NCBI RefSeq assembly: GCF_900112775.1
Contig: NZ_FOYZ01000002.1
Coordinates: 1-64,000, forward strand
Length of the DNA: 64,000 nucleotides
Direction of reading: 5' to 3'
Source: Anaeromicropila populeti
Lineage (GTDB): Bacteria; Bacillota; Clostridia; Lachnospirales; Lachnospiraceae
In this document: positions 33,792-43,156 of the stretch, piece after piece
Numbering within the stretch: position 1 is the stretch's first letter
Layout of the letters: each line of letters opens with the position of its first letter
Made by a program: the position numbers and the translations under genes
Notes under the pieces: model-generated
Databases searched by the model: none
What the model saw: the letters and a program-made list of their open reading frames with translations, nothing else
Told to the model about the DNA's origin: nothing

Positions 33792-35174
33792 ATGGATATA
33801 GCAATTCCACCAAAAGTAGAATTTATTATAAATACCTTAATGGAACAAGGCTTTGAGGCGTTTGCTGTGGGAGGATGTGTCAGAGATGCTTTACTAGGCA
33901 GAGTTCCAGAGGATTGGGACATTACAACTTCAGCAAAGCCAGAAGAGGTAAAAATGTTATTTCGCCGCACCATTGACACTGGAATACAACATGGTACGGT
34001 TACCATTATGATTGAAAAAGAGGGCTTTGAGGTTACAACATACCGAATTGATGGGCAGTATGAAGACAGCAGACATCCCAGCTCTGTTGAATTTACTACC
34101 AACCTGGTAGAAGATTTAAGACGGAGGGATTTTACCATTAATGCTATGGCATATAATCCAGCAGTAGGTCTGGTAGATAAATTTGAAGGAATTGAAGACT
34201 TAAAAAGAAAAAGAATTACCTGTGTAGGGGAGCCAGAAGAAAGATTTGAAGAAGATGCTCTTAGAATGCTTCGTGCCATAAGGTTTGCAGGTCAGCTTGG
34301 TTTTACAATAGATGATAGTACAAAAATGGCAATTATAAAACGGGCAGACACAATTAAAAACATCAGTGCTGAGAGAATACGGGTGGAACTTGATAAATTG
34401 GTTGTTTCTCCATGTCCAGATAAATTATTACTTGCATTTGAAACGGGATTAACTAAATTTATTCTGCCTGAACTGGATCTTATGTTGGCAACTTCTCAGA
34501 ATAATCCTCACCACATGTATAACGTGGGAATGCATAGTATAAAGGCTATTGAAATCTTTACAAAAGAAATTTCTCAGTCACAGGAATATAGGGAAATGGA
34601 GTTTGACGAAAAGATAAGGCATATTTTATGTTGGACTTTATTGCTGCACGATGTAGGGAAGCCAGCTGTAAAAACAATTGATGAGAAAGGAATTGAACAT
34701 TTTTACAGGCATCCTGAGGAAAGTGTGGAACAGGCAAAGGCAGTTTTTAAGAGATTGAAATTTGACAATTACTCTATGGAGCTTGCTTTGCACTTGATTA
34801 AATGGCATGACTACCGATATGAACTAACAGAAAAAGCAATTCGGAGAGCAATTCATAAAATTGGAAAAGAAGAAATAAAAATATTATTTTTTGTACAATA
34901 CGCAGATACACTGGCTCATAGCACCTATCAGCTGGATGAAAAGCTTGCTAAGTTGAATAGTGCTAGAATTTTGGCGATTCAGGTAGAAGAAAAAGAACAA
35001 TGTACATCCATTCGAGATTTAAAAATAAACGGAAATGATTTAATTGAAATAGGATTTAAGCCAGGAAAAATTATTGGTGATATATTAGAGAGGCTGCTGC
35101 AAGAGGTGTTGGATAACCCAGAATTAAATGACAAAGAAATTTTACTAAATAGAGCTTGTACTTATAAGAAATAG
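33792..35174 (+). CDS. cca: CCA tRNA nucleotidyltransferase with HD domain
   Basis: 460 residues. Adds or repairs the 3' CCA of tRNA. The nucleotidyltransferase core has VGGCVRDALLGRVPEDWDIT, the RRDFTINAMAYNP block, and the EDALRMLRAIRFAGQLGF segment. An HD domain follows with WTLLLHDVGKPA (about 290) and ALHLIKWHDYRYE. The ATG follows a GAAGGGAGAA site. It begins 41 bp after the mltG-like gene. Confidence 0.93.
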   Translation: MDIAIPPKVEFIINTLMEQGFEAFAVGGCVRDALLGRVPEDWDITTSAKPEEVKMLFRRTIDTGIQHGTVTIMIEKEGFEVTTYRIDGQYEDSRHPSSVEFTTNLVEDLRRRDFTINAMAYNPAVGLVDKFEGIEDLKRKRITCVGEPEERFEEDALRMLRAIRFAGQLGFTIDDSTKMAIIKRADTIKNISAERIRVELDKLVVSPCPDKLLLAFETGLTKFILPELDLMLATSQNNPHHMYNVGMHSIKAIEIFTKEISQSQEYREMEFDEKIRHILCWTLLLHDVGKPAVKTIDEKGIEHFYRHPEESVEQAKAVFKRLKFDNYSMELALHLIKWHDYRYELTEKAIRRAIHKIGKEEIKILFFVQYADTLAHSTYQLDEKLAKLNSARILAIQVEEKEQCTSIRDLKINGNDLIEIGFKPGKIIGDILERLLQEVLDNPELNDKEILLNRACTYKK

Positions 35175-35254
35175 GTATGAAAGCATTCGTTTGGTCATAC
35201 TATTAAAAATAGACACCAGTTCTTGGGAAAATATATTTAATGGGAGGGCTAAAT

Positions 35255-36259
35255 GTGGATGATAGATATGAAGATGTCTTTCGACAATATGACTTAAAAA
35301 TTTCAAATGTATATAGAGCCAGAGGGGCCCTTTTGCTTGATACAGATAAAGGGTATAAGTTATTTCGGGTCTGTCAAAGTTCAAACAGCCGGATTGAGCA
35401 TGAGAATAGTATATTGTCATTTTTGGTAGAGCAAGGATACCAAAGGATAGATAGTTATTATCCTAATCTTGAAAATCAGATTATAAGTCAGGATTCGTCA
35501 GGAGATAGGTATTTTATTAAAAATTGGTACCAGGGAGATGAATGTAATCTAAAGGATGTTCAACAAGTGCGTGGTGCTGCAAAAAATTTGGCAATGCTGC
35601 ATAAACTTTTAAATCAGGTATCTGTTGTAAAGGAAAGATCATTTGCCCCAATTTACCTCCTGCCAGCTCTTTTTTCAAAGCATAATAAAGAATTAAAGCG
35701 GGTTAAATCATATATTCTTGATAAAAAGCAAAAAAATGAATTTGAAGTTCGATTTTTAAGTGTTTTTGACCGATATTATGAGCAGGGAATAGAAGCGGAG
35801 AAGCTGTTAAATAATTCATCCTTTGAACAGCAAAAGGTACACGCAGAAAAAAATGGTACAGTAAATCATGGAAGCTATACATATCACAATATAATGATGA
35901 CTAACAAAGGGATTGTCACGACCAATTTTGAAAAGGCAGATGTTGGACTTCAAATATTTGATTTGTACTATTTTATGAGAAAAACAATGGAAAAAAATAG
36001 CTGGGATATCTACATGGCAAATCAGATACTGGATGAATACTTTTCCAATTTTGTGCTGGCTAAGGATCAGCTGGATTTATTGTATATTTTAATGTTGTAT
36101 CCGGAAAAATTTTGGAAAATAACGAATTACTATTTTAACAGCAAAAAATCATGGATTTCCGGAAGAACAATTCAGAAACTTGTTAGTTTACAACAACAAG
36201 AGGAGCAGAAAAATTTATTTTTGCAGAATCTTGAGTCCTATTATATAATGAACAAGTAA
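35255..36259 (+). CDS. CotS-family spore coat kinase-like protein
   Basis: 334 residues of aminoglycoside-phosphotransferase/kinase-like fold. N-lobe: YRARGALLLDTDKGYKLFRV; then RYFIKNWYQGDECNLKD and AAKNLAMLHKLLN. The C-lobe has VNHGSYTYHNIMMTNKGIVT in place of HGDxxxxN, and FEKADVGLQIFDLYYFMRK in place of the DFE-type metal loop. CotS proteins attach to the spore coat. The GTG at 35255 lies 7 bp after GGAGGG; an upstream ATG overlaps that site. Confidence 0.82.
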   Translation: MDDRYEDVFRQYDLKISNVYRARGALLLDTDKGYKLFRVCQSSNSRIEHENSILSFLVEQGYQRIDSYYPNLENQIISQDSSGDRYFIKNWYQGDECNLKDVQQVRGAAKNLAMLHKLLNQVSVVKERSFAPIYLLPALFSKHNKELKRVKSYILDKKQKNEFEVRFLSVFDRYYEQGIEAEKLLNNSSFEQQKVHAEKNGTVNHGSYTYHNIMMTNKGIVTTNFEKADVGLQIFDLYYFMRKTMEKNSWDIYMANQILDEYFSNFVLAKDQLDLLYILMLYPEKFWKITNYYFNSKKSWISGRTIQKLVSLQQQEEQKNLFLQNLESYYIMNK

Positions 36260-36292
36260 AACCTATAAATTGAAATACTTAGGAGGCTACGC

Positions 36293-37678
36293 ATGATACG
36301 CCAGGGAAAAATAATGCAATACGCAGTTTTACTTATAATTACTATGGCAGCCATGTCTGCTTTAGCAGGTTGTAGGAAAGAAAATATATCAAATCAATAT
36401 CAGGTAAGTGATCGGGAAGGTACAGCAGTAAATCATAAATCAGAAATAGCAGCAGTTGTACGAGAGATTGACTTGGATGCACAGGCCATTACCGTATTAG
36501 ATACGGCCTTTTTTGAGGATATCACATTAAGCTATAATGGTGGTGCAGATATTAGAAATAAATATAATGAAATTATTTCAATTAGTACGGTTTCGGTAGG
36601 AGAAATTGTTGAAGTTGAGTATGATGAAAATAAAAGTAAATTAAAGAGTCTGAAAATCTCAGAGGATGCATGGGAATATCAGGGGGTTAATAAGTTTTCT
36701 TTTGACAAGACGAAAAAATCCATGAAAATTGCAAATAAAAAGTATCAGTATACAGATAATTTGCTTATATTTAGCGAGGGTGAAGAAATTCCTCTTATTG
36801 ACGTAAGCGAAAAGGATGAATTAACTGTAAGGGGCATGGATGGAGATATTTTATCTATTGTGGTTACAGAGGGGCATGGTTTTGTACGTTTAACAGGGTA
36901 TGATAGTTTTCTTGGCGGTACACTGGAAATAGGGTACCGTGAAATTCTTCCTGTAACAGAAAATATGATGGTGGTAGTGAGAGAAGGAACCTATAAGCTG
37001 ACTATGACAAATGGTGAACTGGTTGGCACAAAAAGTATTTCTGTAATTAGAGATAAAGAGATTACAGTGGACATGAGTGAATTTATTATTCCAGCAGAGA
37101 GAATTGGAGAGGTGGAATTTCTTATTACTCCAGATGGGGCAGACTTATATATTAATAATATTCTGACGGATTATTCTGAGCCTGTAAAGCTGAACTATGG
37201 TGAACATAAAATAAAGGTGAGTTTAAGCGGGTATGAGGATTTTTATGGTATTATGATAGTAGGAGAGGCATCCCAAAGGATAGAACTTAATTTGGCAGCA
37301 GAGGAGCCGGCAGAGGCAGATGATGATATTCTTATTACCATTGAAGGAGATGAGGACGAAGATACTTCATTAGACTGGGATACAGATTCTGTCAGCGAAG
37401 CAGAGGCAAATGAGGCAGAAGAAAGTGATACGGAAGCTTCCAGTACAACTGAAAAAGTAGATTCTCTTCATAAAGTTACAGTGAAGGCACCAGAGGGTGT
37501 TGAAGTATATCTAGATGGTACGTATAAAGGCATTTCACCAGTAAGTTTTACAAAAACCATTGGAAAATATACAATTATGCTGAAAAAGGAAGGGTACGTT
37601 TCTAAAAGCTATAGTGTAGATTTTGCAGATGACAGTGAAGATGTGTTTTTAAGTTTTCCAGCTTTATTAGAAGAGTAG
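36293..37678 (+). CDS. PEGA-domain lipoprotein
   Basis: 461 residues. Signal with lipobox LAGC (Cys about 25). Two PEGA domains are clear near the end: GEVEFLITPDGADLYINNIL (about 265-325) and VKAPEGVEVYLDGTYKGISP (about 400-458). Between them is an acidic, Ser/Glu-rich linker (about 335-390) that looks disordered. PEGA domains are beta folds common in surface proteins. TAGGAGG precedes the ATG. It is followed by a second lipoprotein gene, probably in the same operon. Confidence 0.85.
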   Translation: MIRQGKIMQYAVLLIITMAAMSALAGCRKENISNQYQVSDREGTAVNHKSEIAAVVREIDLDAQAITVLDTAFFEDITLSYNGGADIRNKYNEIISISTVSVGEIVEVEYDENKSKLKSLKISEDAWEYQGVNKFSFDKTKKSMKIANKKYQYTDNLLIFSEGEEIPLIDVSEKDELTVRGMDGDILSIVVTEGHGFVRLTGYDSFLGGTLEIGYREILPVTENMMVVVREGTYKLTMTNGELVGTKSISVIRDKEITVDMSEFIIPAERIGEVEFLITPDGADLYINNILTDYSEPVKLNYGEHKIKVSLSGYEDFYGIMIVGEASQRIELNLAAEEPAEADDDILITIEGDEDEDTSLDWDTDSVSEAEANEAEESDTEASSTTEKVDSLHKVTVKAPEGVEVYLDGTYKGISPVSFTKTIGKYTIMLKKEGYVSKSYSVDFADDSEDVFLSFPALLEE

Positions 37679-37734
37679 GAATGATATTAAAAGATAAGTC
37701 ATAATATATAACAATGATATTTGTGGAGGCAGTT

Positions 37735-38142
37735 ATGAAAAAAACTTTGTTTATCATTTTAGCAGGATTGTTTATTGTTCTGTTAAGTGCTTGTAAGACA
37801 GAGAATACTGCAATAGAGAAACTGAGAGACTTAGAATTTACAGTTGTGGAAGATGTGGACTTATCGGATGAACTGAAATCAATGATCGAAGAGAAAAAAG
37901 CTCAGCCATTTAAAATGTCCTATGCAAATGGAGAATACTTGTATATTGTAGTTGGATATGGAGAGCAAAAAACCGGAGGCTTCAGCATACAGGTAAATGA
38001 ACTGTATGAGACAGAAAATGCAGTTTACATTGACACGACTTTACTAGGACCATCAAAAGAAGATATGGTAAGTAATGCTCTGACATATCCATACGTTGTT
38101 GTGAAGACAGAATTTGTAGATAAAAATGTGGTGTTTAATTAG
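37735..38142 (+). CDS. PrcB-like lipoprotein
   Basis: 135 residues. Signal with lipobox LSAC (Cys about 19). The mature part has YIVVGYGEQKTGGFSIQVNE and ALTYPYVVVKTEF, the pattern of the PrcB C-terminal domain, which in spirochaetes partners a surface protease. Here no protease is adjacent. The ATG at 37735 follows GTGGAGG; an earlier ATG lacks a site. Confidence 0.75.
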   Translation: MKKTLFIILAGLFIVLLSACKTENTAIEKLRDLEFTVVEDVDLSDELKSMIEEKKAQPFKMSYANGEYLYIVVGYGEQKTGGFSIQVNELYETENAVYIDTTLLGPSKEDMVSNALTYPYVVVKTEFVDKNVVFN

Positions 38143-38170
38143 AACAAAGTTTATAAAGATGAAGGGCAGA

Positions 38171-38200
38171 AGCAGACTGATGTCAGCAGTCTGCCTCTTT
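38171..38200 (+). terminator. Terminator after the lipoprotein operon
   Basis: GCAGACTG pairs with CAGTCTGC around ATGTCAG, followed by CTCTTTTAG. It lies between convergent genes. Confidence 0.75.
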
Positions 38201-38224
38201 TAGTATGGGAAGCGTGATATAAAA

Positions 38225-39301
38225 TCATTCTTCAAAAACCAGTCCGTCAGAAAAGAATGGGACAAAGTAGGTTTCTACAAAATCATTTGGTATTAAATGT
38301 CCATCCAGTCGTTCGGTTAAGGTATGTTCAATTCCTTTTTCATTCAAAAGCTCTGAAAAGTATTTGGATCCTTCTGGTATCCAAGTATAGCCATCTGCTT
38401 TGCCATAAATAATTTGTATGTTATGTAATGGTTGTTTCTTTTCTAAATACCGATTAACTTTTTCTTCTAGGTGGCCAAAGCCAGAAAGCCACTTTTCACA
38501 GATTTCGTTATCTTCCTTTGAACCATCCATTGTAGGAATGTCGCATAAATTTTCTGCATCTGGATTGGGAGCAAAGGCCTGTCCATAAGAGGTTTTAAAG
38601 GTAGTATCACCACTCCAGGTATCCATAGCAATTTGTAATTCATCATCTTTTAACAAGCCAGGACATAAGGAGAGGGTAGATGAAAATATTTCGGGATGTA
38701 AAAGTGCCAAGTTAATGGCGGCAAAGCCTCCCATAGAAAAACCAGTAATTCCTCTGGATTCAGGATTTGCAAGAGTTCGATAATTATCATCCACATAAGG
38801 TATAACTTCTTGTATAACGTAGTCTTCCCAGGCACCTGTCACAGGGGAATTTACATAAAAGGAACCATTACTGCCTTTTGTTCTGCCGTCTACTCCCACT
38901 ACAATAAATTCTGCGCTATCTTTCATGTTTTTTTCAAAATCCTTTTCCGCCAGATTAATATAATATGGTGTATCTCCAAAGCCATGAAAGTAATATACAA
39001 CAGGATACCGCTTTTCAGAACGGAAGTAACTAGGGGGGAGATAAAGAATAATGTGCTTTTCAGGGGAACTTCCGTCTGTTGCCTCACTTAAAAGCTTAGA
39101 TGTAAGGGTAACGTCTTGTACGTGCTTTTCATCTGCCGCAGGAGATGCAGAGGGAGTACTGGACGTATTGCTTTCAGACGGCTGCCCCGAGGCCTCGGTT
39201 GCTTCGGAAGTATTACTGTCCACAGCACTATCATTTTTTTTACAGCCAATTAGCAAGCTGAAGATAAAGAAATAGGTAAATAAGAAAAGTCTTCGTTTCA
39301 T
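38225..39301 (-). CDS. Lipoprotein esterase (esterase D/ferulic-esterase-like alpha/beta hydrolase)
   Basis: 358 residues. Signal with lipobox LIGC (Cys about 20) and a Ser/Thr/Pro-rich linker (about 25-65). The catalytic domain has YPVVYYFHGFGDTPYY, the nucleophile in GITGFSMGGFAAINLALLHP (Ser about 194), and HLIPNDF near the end for the His. Relatives include acetyl or feruloyl esterases acting on plant polysaccharides or xenobiotic esters. Substrate unknown. Confidence 0.85.
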   Translation of the reverse strand: MKRRLFLFTYFFIFSLLIGCKKNDSAVDSNTSEATEASGQPSESNTSSTPSASPAADEKHVQDVTLTSKLLSEATDGSSPEKHIILYLPPSYFRSEKRYPVVYYFHGFGDTPYYINLAEKDFEKNMKDSAEFIVVGVDGRTKGSNGSFYVNSPVTGAWEDYVIQEVIPYVDDNYRTLANPESRGITGFSMGGFAAINLALLHPEIFSSTLSLCPGLLKDDELQIAMDTWSGDTTFKTSYGQAFAPNPDAENLCDIPTMDGSKEDNEICEKWLSGFGHLEEKVNRYLEKKQPLHNIQIIYGKADGYTWIPEGSKYFSELLNEKGIEHTLTERLDGHLIPNDFVETYFVPFFSDGLVFEE

Positions 39302-39404
39302 GGAATGCTCCTTTCAATTTAATTTATGTTGATACTTTTATTATAACAAAAAATAGAAGATTAAGGAACAAATATTGCTACATAAAAATATTTTGCAATA
39401 GGTA

Positions 39405-39433
39405 TTTACTTGTGATAGACAATATTATAAAAT
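39405..39433 (+). promoter_or_regulatory. Candidate promoter of the 39459 gene
   Basis: TTTACT (39405-39410), 17 bp, TAAAAT (39428-39433), about 25 bp before the start codon. Confidence 0.55.
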
Positions 39434-39458
39434 AACATAATAAGGGAGTAGGAAAATT

Positions 39459-40262
39459 ATGAGAGCTAGAAAATCTTTTAATAATTTGGATGAAGAGCTG
39501 GATTTTAGCCAGGAAGAAGTAAGGCAGCAGGAACTGTATCAAAGAACCTTAAAGTATCTTTCCTATGAAGATAGCCAAAACAAAGGGCTGACTTATGTAT
39601 TTTTACTTATGGGTTTTATGCTGATTTTAATTTTGGGAATAGCAAGCAGTCTGCCGTCAGGCTGGGCAGGCAGTTTTATCATGGTGTCAGAGCAAACATT
39701 TAATCTAGTTATTTATGGGTGCGGAGTTTGTGTGTTAGTTTTAGAAATGGGGGGTCCAAAAGCCCACGGGAAAAGGATAGTGACTTATCTAGCTTTTGTA
39801 TTAATAGTTCCACTTGCAGCAATATTGTATTCCAATTTATTTCAGATAGAAGATGTGTATGTTGTTGAAGCTACATTTATTGCACTTATTGCAGCGTACT
39901 TTATTATGGCGCTGATTATCAGATGTGTAAAAAAGGATTGGACGGGCAATCAGCTGGCAGGTATTATGTTGGGAGTGCTGGGAGCTATCTTTATTATTTT
40001 AATGGTAATACTTTATGTGAATTTAGATAAAGTACCATATAAATTTGTATCTGTATTTTTACTTGCACATTATATTACTATTATGTTTGGTATGAAGAGA
40101 GTTACGAATATTTCAGAATACTTTGTGGGAAAATCTAATTTACTGGTTGCATTTTGGGGAGCAAAGGTATTAATTGTAGGACCTCTTTGTATTTTTGGAT
40201 ATCTGGTACGTCTTGCAATTTGGCGTGTTATGAGATATGGAGATTTTTTTGATTATTTATGA
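39459..40262 (+). CDS. Unknown polytopic membrane protein
   Basis: 267 residues. A charged N-terminal cytoplasmic segment of about 45 residues is followed by about seven hydrophobic helices, among them TYVFLLMGFMLILILGIASS and TFNLVIYGCGVCVLVLEMGG. No family recognised and no catalytic motif seen. AAGGGAGTAGG precedes the ATG. Confidence 0.7.
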   Translation: MRARKSFNNLDEELDFSQEEVRQQELYQRTLKYLSYEDSQNKGLTYVFLLMGFMLILILGIASSLPSGWAGSFIMVSEQTFNLVIYGCGVCVLVLEMGGPKAHGKRIVTYLAFVLIVPLAAILYSNLFQIEDVYVVEATFIALIAAYFIMALIIRCVKKDWTGNQLAGIMLGVLGAIFIILMVILYVNLDKVPYKFVSVFLLAHYITIMFGMKRVTNISEYFVGKSNLLVAFWGAKVLIVGPLCIFGYLVRLAIWRVMRYGDFFDYL

Positions 40263-40322
40263 TGATTCTAGAAAATAGTAATCATAGAGCAAACTTTTCG
40301 TAAAATGAAAGGAGACAATTTT

Positions 40323-40712
40323 ATGTGTAAGGATCAAAGATTTTTTATTTGTAAACATTGTGGAAATATTATTGGTATGATCGAAGATTCTGGTGTACCA
40401 GTTGTATGCTGTGGAGAGAAAATGACAGAGTTAGTTCCTAATACAACAGATGGTGCGGTAGAAAAGCATGTGCCTGTGGTAACCGTAGAAGGAAATAAAG
40501 TGACGGTAGTAATCGGAAGTGCAGAGCATCCAATGCTTCCAGAACATCATATTTCTTGGATTTATTTAAAAACCAATAAAGGTGGACAAAGAAAGTGCTT
40601 AGAGCCAGGTGAAAAGCCAGAAGCGGTATTTATGCTTAGTGAAGGTGAAGAAGCAGTAGAAGTGTTTGAATATTGTAATATTCATGGCTTGTGGAAAAAA
40701 GATGTAGAATAA
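40323..40712 (+). CDS. Desulfoferrodoxin (superoxide reductase)
   Basis: 129 residues. The N-terminal desulforedoxin-like iron centre has CKHCG and VVCCGEKM (four Cys). The catalytic centre has VEKHVPVVTVEG, EHPMLPEHHISWIYL and FEYCNIHGLWK, giving the His4-Cys iron site. It reduces superoxide to peroxide in anaerobes. The ATG at 40323 follows AAAGGAG. Confidence 0.93.
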   Translation: MCKDQRFFICKHCGNIIGMIEDSGVPVVCCGEKMTELVPNTTDGAVEKHVPVVTVEGNKVTVVIGSAEHPMLPEHHISWIYLKTNKGGQRKCLEPGEKPEAVFMLSEGEEAVEVFEYCNIHGLWKKDVE

Positions 40713-40714
40713 TG

Positions 40715-40750
40715 CTAAGGGAGTGCACTTGTTAGGTGACACTCCCTTAG
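40715..40750. terminator. Terminator between convergent genes
   Basis: CTAAGGGAGTG pairs with CACTCCCTTAG around a 14-nt loop. The T run is short on the plus strand. Confidence 0.75.
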
Positions 40751-40752
40751 TT

Positions 40753-41445
40753 CTATTGTTCCATATGCTTTAATACTGACTTCATTTTAACATACATATC
40801 ATCGTTAAGTTCTTCTACAAATTCACCCTCATTGTTTTCAATTTTTTGAATGAGTTCCTTTAATTCTGTCAAGGTCAAGCGTTTTGGGCTGAGCTGCTCG
40901 CTGTCAATAGAAAGCAATCCACAAGCATAACTGACAGGTTCATATGCTCCCTCATAATCACCTTCCATTGGGTATAAACACCATATATATTCTTTCCCTA
41001 TTTCAAATGCATCTTCTCTAGCCGCAGGGCCAGTTGCTAGTTTCATATCCTCTTCTGGTATTCCTTTTAAGGTATCCGTTAATTCAAAATTGTATAACTT
41101 ACGTACTGTACTAAAGGGTGCCCGCCCATCTTCTGTTAGTGTATAGGTATATTCGCCAAGACATTCTGTAACTTTTCCTTTAACAATTATTGTAGATAAA
41201 TCTACAAGCTGTGCGTCCGTAAGAAGTACCTCAATAGTATCACAAACAACATGAGCTGATTTGTTATCAGAAACAGCACGTAATTCACTAATTTCCACTT
41301 TGTTACTTGTTTCATTTTCACCATAAATAATACCGGTTTCTTTTGGTTGAGTTTGCTCCCTGTTAAAGGACTTAAATAATGCTATACTAAAACTTAGTAA
41401 ACATAGTAATGCTAAGAAAGTTATAAATCCTTTTTTTCTACTCAT
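40753..41445 (-). CDS. Secreted or membrane-anchored protein of unknown function
   Basis: 230 residues with an uncleaved-anchor-type N-terminal helix (FITFLALLCLLSFSIALF). The extracellular part has VDLSTIIVKGKVTECLGEYT, LYNFELTDTLKGI, and an acidic, helical C-terminus. The first of these resembles small beta-barrel domains of secreted clostridial proteins, but no family is recognised. It lies 11 bp downstream of queE and may be co-transcribed. Confidence 0.6.
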   Translation of the reverse strand: MSRKKGFITFLALLCLLSFSIALFKSFNREQTQPKETGIIYGENETSNKVEISELRAVSDNKSAHVVCDTIEVLLTDAQLVDLSTIIVKGKVTECLGEYTYTLTEDGRAPFSTVRKLYNFELTDTLKGIPEEDMKLATGPAAREDAFEIGKEYIWCLYPMEGDYEGAYEPVSYACGLLSIDSEQLSPKRLTLTELKELIQKIENNEGEFVEELNDDMYVKMKSVLKHMEQ

Positions 41446-41456
41446 CTTATTTCCTC

Positions 41457-42170
41457 CTATACCCCTTCTTTATCTTGTCCCCATATCATTTTATGCAATT
41501 GTAAACTGAGTCTTGCATGTAATAGTTTGCTGTCCAGCATTAAACTTACCAGTCTAGCAGGTTCAATTTTTCCCCAAAGGGGGCTAAAAAGAATTTGTCC
41601 AGATTGATAGTATTGCTCTATCACTGTGCGGGCAAGTAAAAAATCTTCTTCACTTCCAATAACAAATTTTATCTCATCCCGATTTGATAAAAGGGAAAAA
41701 TTATTTAAATTCATTTTTTCATTTTGTCCACTGGATATTGGCTTGTAGTCAACAACAAACCGTACCTTTTGATTTAGATTGGCATTATCATTTCTTAGCT
41801 TGCAATAAGGGGTTAAATCAATGGAGCCATTTGTTTCAATGTGAATATCTTTAATAAAATCCAACTCCCCTAATCCAAGTAACAGTGCATACGCGTTTTT
41901 AAAAGATAAAAGGGGCTCCCCGCCGGTCAGACAGACAGAAGAACTTCCATACGTTGTTGCCTGTTCTAGAATTTGTTCCACAGAGGCATAAAATCGTGGC
42001 TTGTCAGGCTCATAGCTATATTTGGTATCACACCAGCTACAACGAAGATTACATCCAAACAGCCGGATGAAGGTAGTGGGTGTTCCTGCTTTTGTGCCTT
42101 CCCCTTCAATAGATTGAAAAATTTCTACCATTGCAATTTGATTATTCTTTACGTCTGTTAGATTATCCAT
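41457..42170 (-). CDS. queE: 7-carboxy-7-deazaguanine synthase
   Basis: 237 residues. A radical SAM enzyme converting carboxytetrahydropterin to 7-carboxy-7-deazaguanine. The cluster motif is GCNLRCSWCDTKYSY (CX3CX2C), preceded by IFQSIEGEGTKAGTPTTFIR. CLTGGEPLL is the SAM-binding GGE. Its start overlaps the queD stop by 8 bp. QueC and QueF are not in the window. Confidence 0.93.
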   Translation of the reverse strand: MDNLTDVKNNQIAMVEIFQSIEGEGTKAGTPTTFIRLFGCNLRCSWCDTKYSYEPDKPRFYASVEQILEQATTYGSSSVCLTGGEPLLSFKNAYALLLGLGELDFIKDIHIETNGSIDLTPYCKLRNDNANLNQKVRFVVDYKPISSGQNEKMNLNNFSLLSNRDEIKFVIGSEEDFLLARTVIEQYYQSGQILFSPLWGKIEPARLVSLMLDSKLLHARLSLQLHKMIWGQDKEGV

Positions 42171-42606
42171 GCATCCACTCCCATTTCAATGTAGCATAAC
42201 TAGTTGGTGTTTCATATAATTTAATTTCTTCGATTCGAATATCCTGCTTCTTGTACTGAACCAAAGAAAATGTTTCTTCAAGCTGCTCCCATATCCAGAC
42301 AATCATATTTTCTACGGTAGAATTCATATTAGTTAAAATAGAATTTAAATAGGAGTGATCTAATTTATTATGTATAGATTCTATGTAAATAGACTTTAAT
42401 TTGTTAAAATCAATAAGAAATCCTTGTTCGTCTGTATATCCGCTGACAGTTAGAACCACAATATAAGTATGACCATGAAGATTTTTACACTTGCCTTGAT
42501 ACTCATATAAAAAGTGGGCAGCACTAAAATCAAATTCTTTTGTTACTGCTACACGTTTTTCATGGTATTTTAGTTTTTTGGGTTTGGGTATATTAATATC
42601 ATTCAT
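42163..42606 (-). CDS. queD: 6-carboxy-5,6,7,8-tetrahydropterin synthase
   Basis: 147 residues. Acts before QueE in the deazapurine pathway. Zinc ligands are visible in FSAAHFLYEYQGKCKNLHGHTY (written in parts: SAAH and LHGH), with the catalytic Cys between them. LDHSYLN and EIKLYETPTSYA complete the family pattern. Confidence 0.92.
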   Translation of the reverse strand: MNDINIPKPKKLKYHEKRVAVTKEFDFSAAHFLYEYQGKCKNLHGHTYIVVLTVSGYTDEQGFLIDFNKLKSIYIESIHNKLDHSYLNSILTNMNSTVENMIVWIWEQLEETFSLVQYKKQDIRIEEIKLYETPTSYATLKWEWMHG

Positions 42607-42740
42607 TTAAAAATCCCTGCCTTTAAGAAAAGTATTTATTAAAATTATAGCACAAATTTATTTGAATAAAAGAAAAAACTTCTATAATAAGTAAAAAAGA
42701 AATCAAACACCTGTTTGTCAAGAAAAAAATTAAAAAATCA

Positions 42741-42769
42741 TTGACAAATTTTAACACTAGTGGTATAAT
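42741..42769 (+). promoter_or_regulatory. veg promoter
   Basis: TTGACA (42741-42746), 17 bp, TATAAT (42764-42769): both hexamers are perfect consensus. Confidence 0.9.
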
Positions 42770-42852
42770 GATAGATGTATTGCATATTTTTTTAGCAACT
42801 AGAGTCGACAGCATAAGGATAAGATAGAAAAACACATTTGGAGGTAAATGAT

Positions 42853-43095
42853 ATGAGTCAAATGGATTTAAGCAGTGTTCGCAGGGCAGTTGTAAATCAT
42901 GTTGGTAGCCGGGTTCGTATTCGATCTAATCGAGGACGACATAAGATTGATGTTGCAGAAGGCATTATATGTGAAACTTATCCTTCTATATTTATTATAC
43001 AGCTGGATGAAGATTTGGAAAATAACCATAGAACGTTATCATTTAGTTATGCTGACGTATTAACAAAAGAAGTTCAATTAATGTTATGTAGTTAA
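42853..43095 (+). CDS. veg: Veg family protein
   Basis: 80 residues, the usual Veg size. Conserved blocks are NHVGSRVRIRSNRGRHKIDV and EGIICETYPSIFIIQLDED, then SFSYADVLT. In Bacillus the gene is very strongly expressed and affects biofilm formation and spore outgrowth; the mechanism is unclear. The ATG at 42853 follows GGAGGTAA. A perfect consensus promoter stands upstream. Confidence 0.9.
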   Translation: MSQMDLSSVRRAVVNHVGSRVRIRSNRGRHKIDVAEGIICETYPSIFIIQLDEDLENNHRTLSFSYADVLTKEVQLMLCS

Positions 43096-43103
43096 TTTGT
43101 AAT

Positions 43104-43156
43104 AAATCCCTTCTTGCCTGAATATTAATAATATATAAGGCAAGGAGGGATTTTTT
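43104..43156 (+). terminator. Hairpin that ends veg and holds the sipL ribosome binding site
   Basis: AAATCCCTTCTTGCCT (43104-43119) pairs with AGGCAAGGAGGGATTT (43138-43153; one mismatch), then TTT and directly the GTG start of the next gene. The 3' arm contains the only good Shine-Dalgarno sequence (AAGGAGGG) for that gene, so the hairpin can act both as terminator and translation block. Confidence 0.8.

Noticed and set aside
42600-42700. preQ1 riboswitch before queD
   Set aside because: No preQ1 aptamer pattern is visible in the short minus-strand leader; only AT-rich promoter-like sequence with TATAAT.
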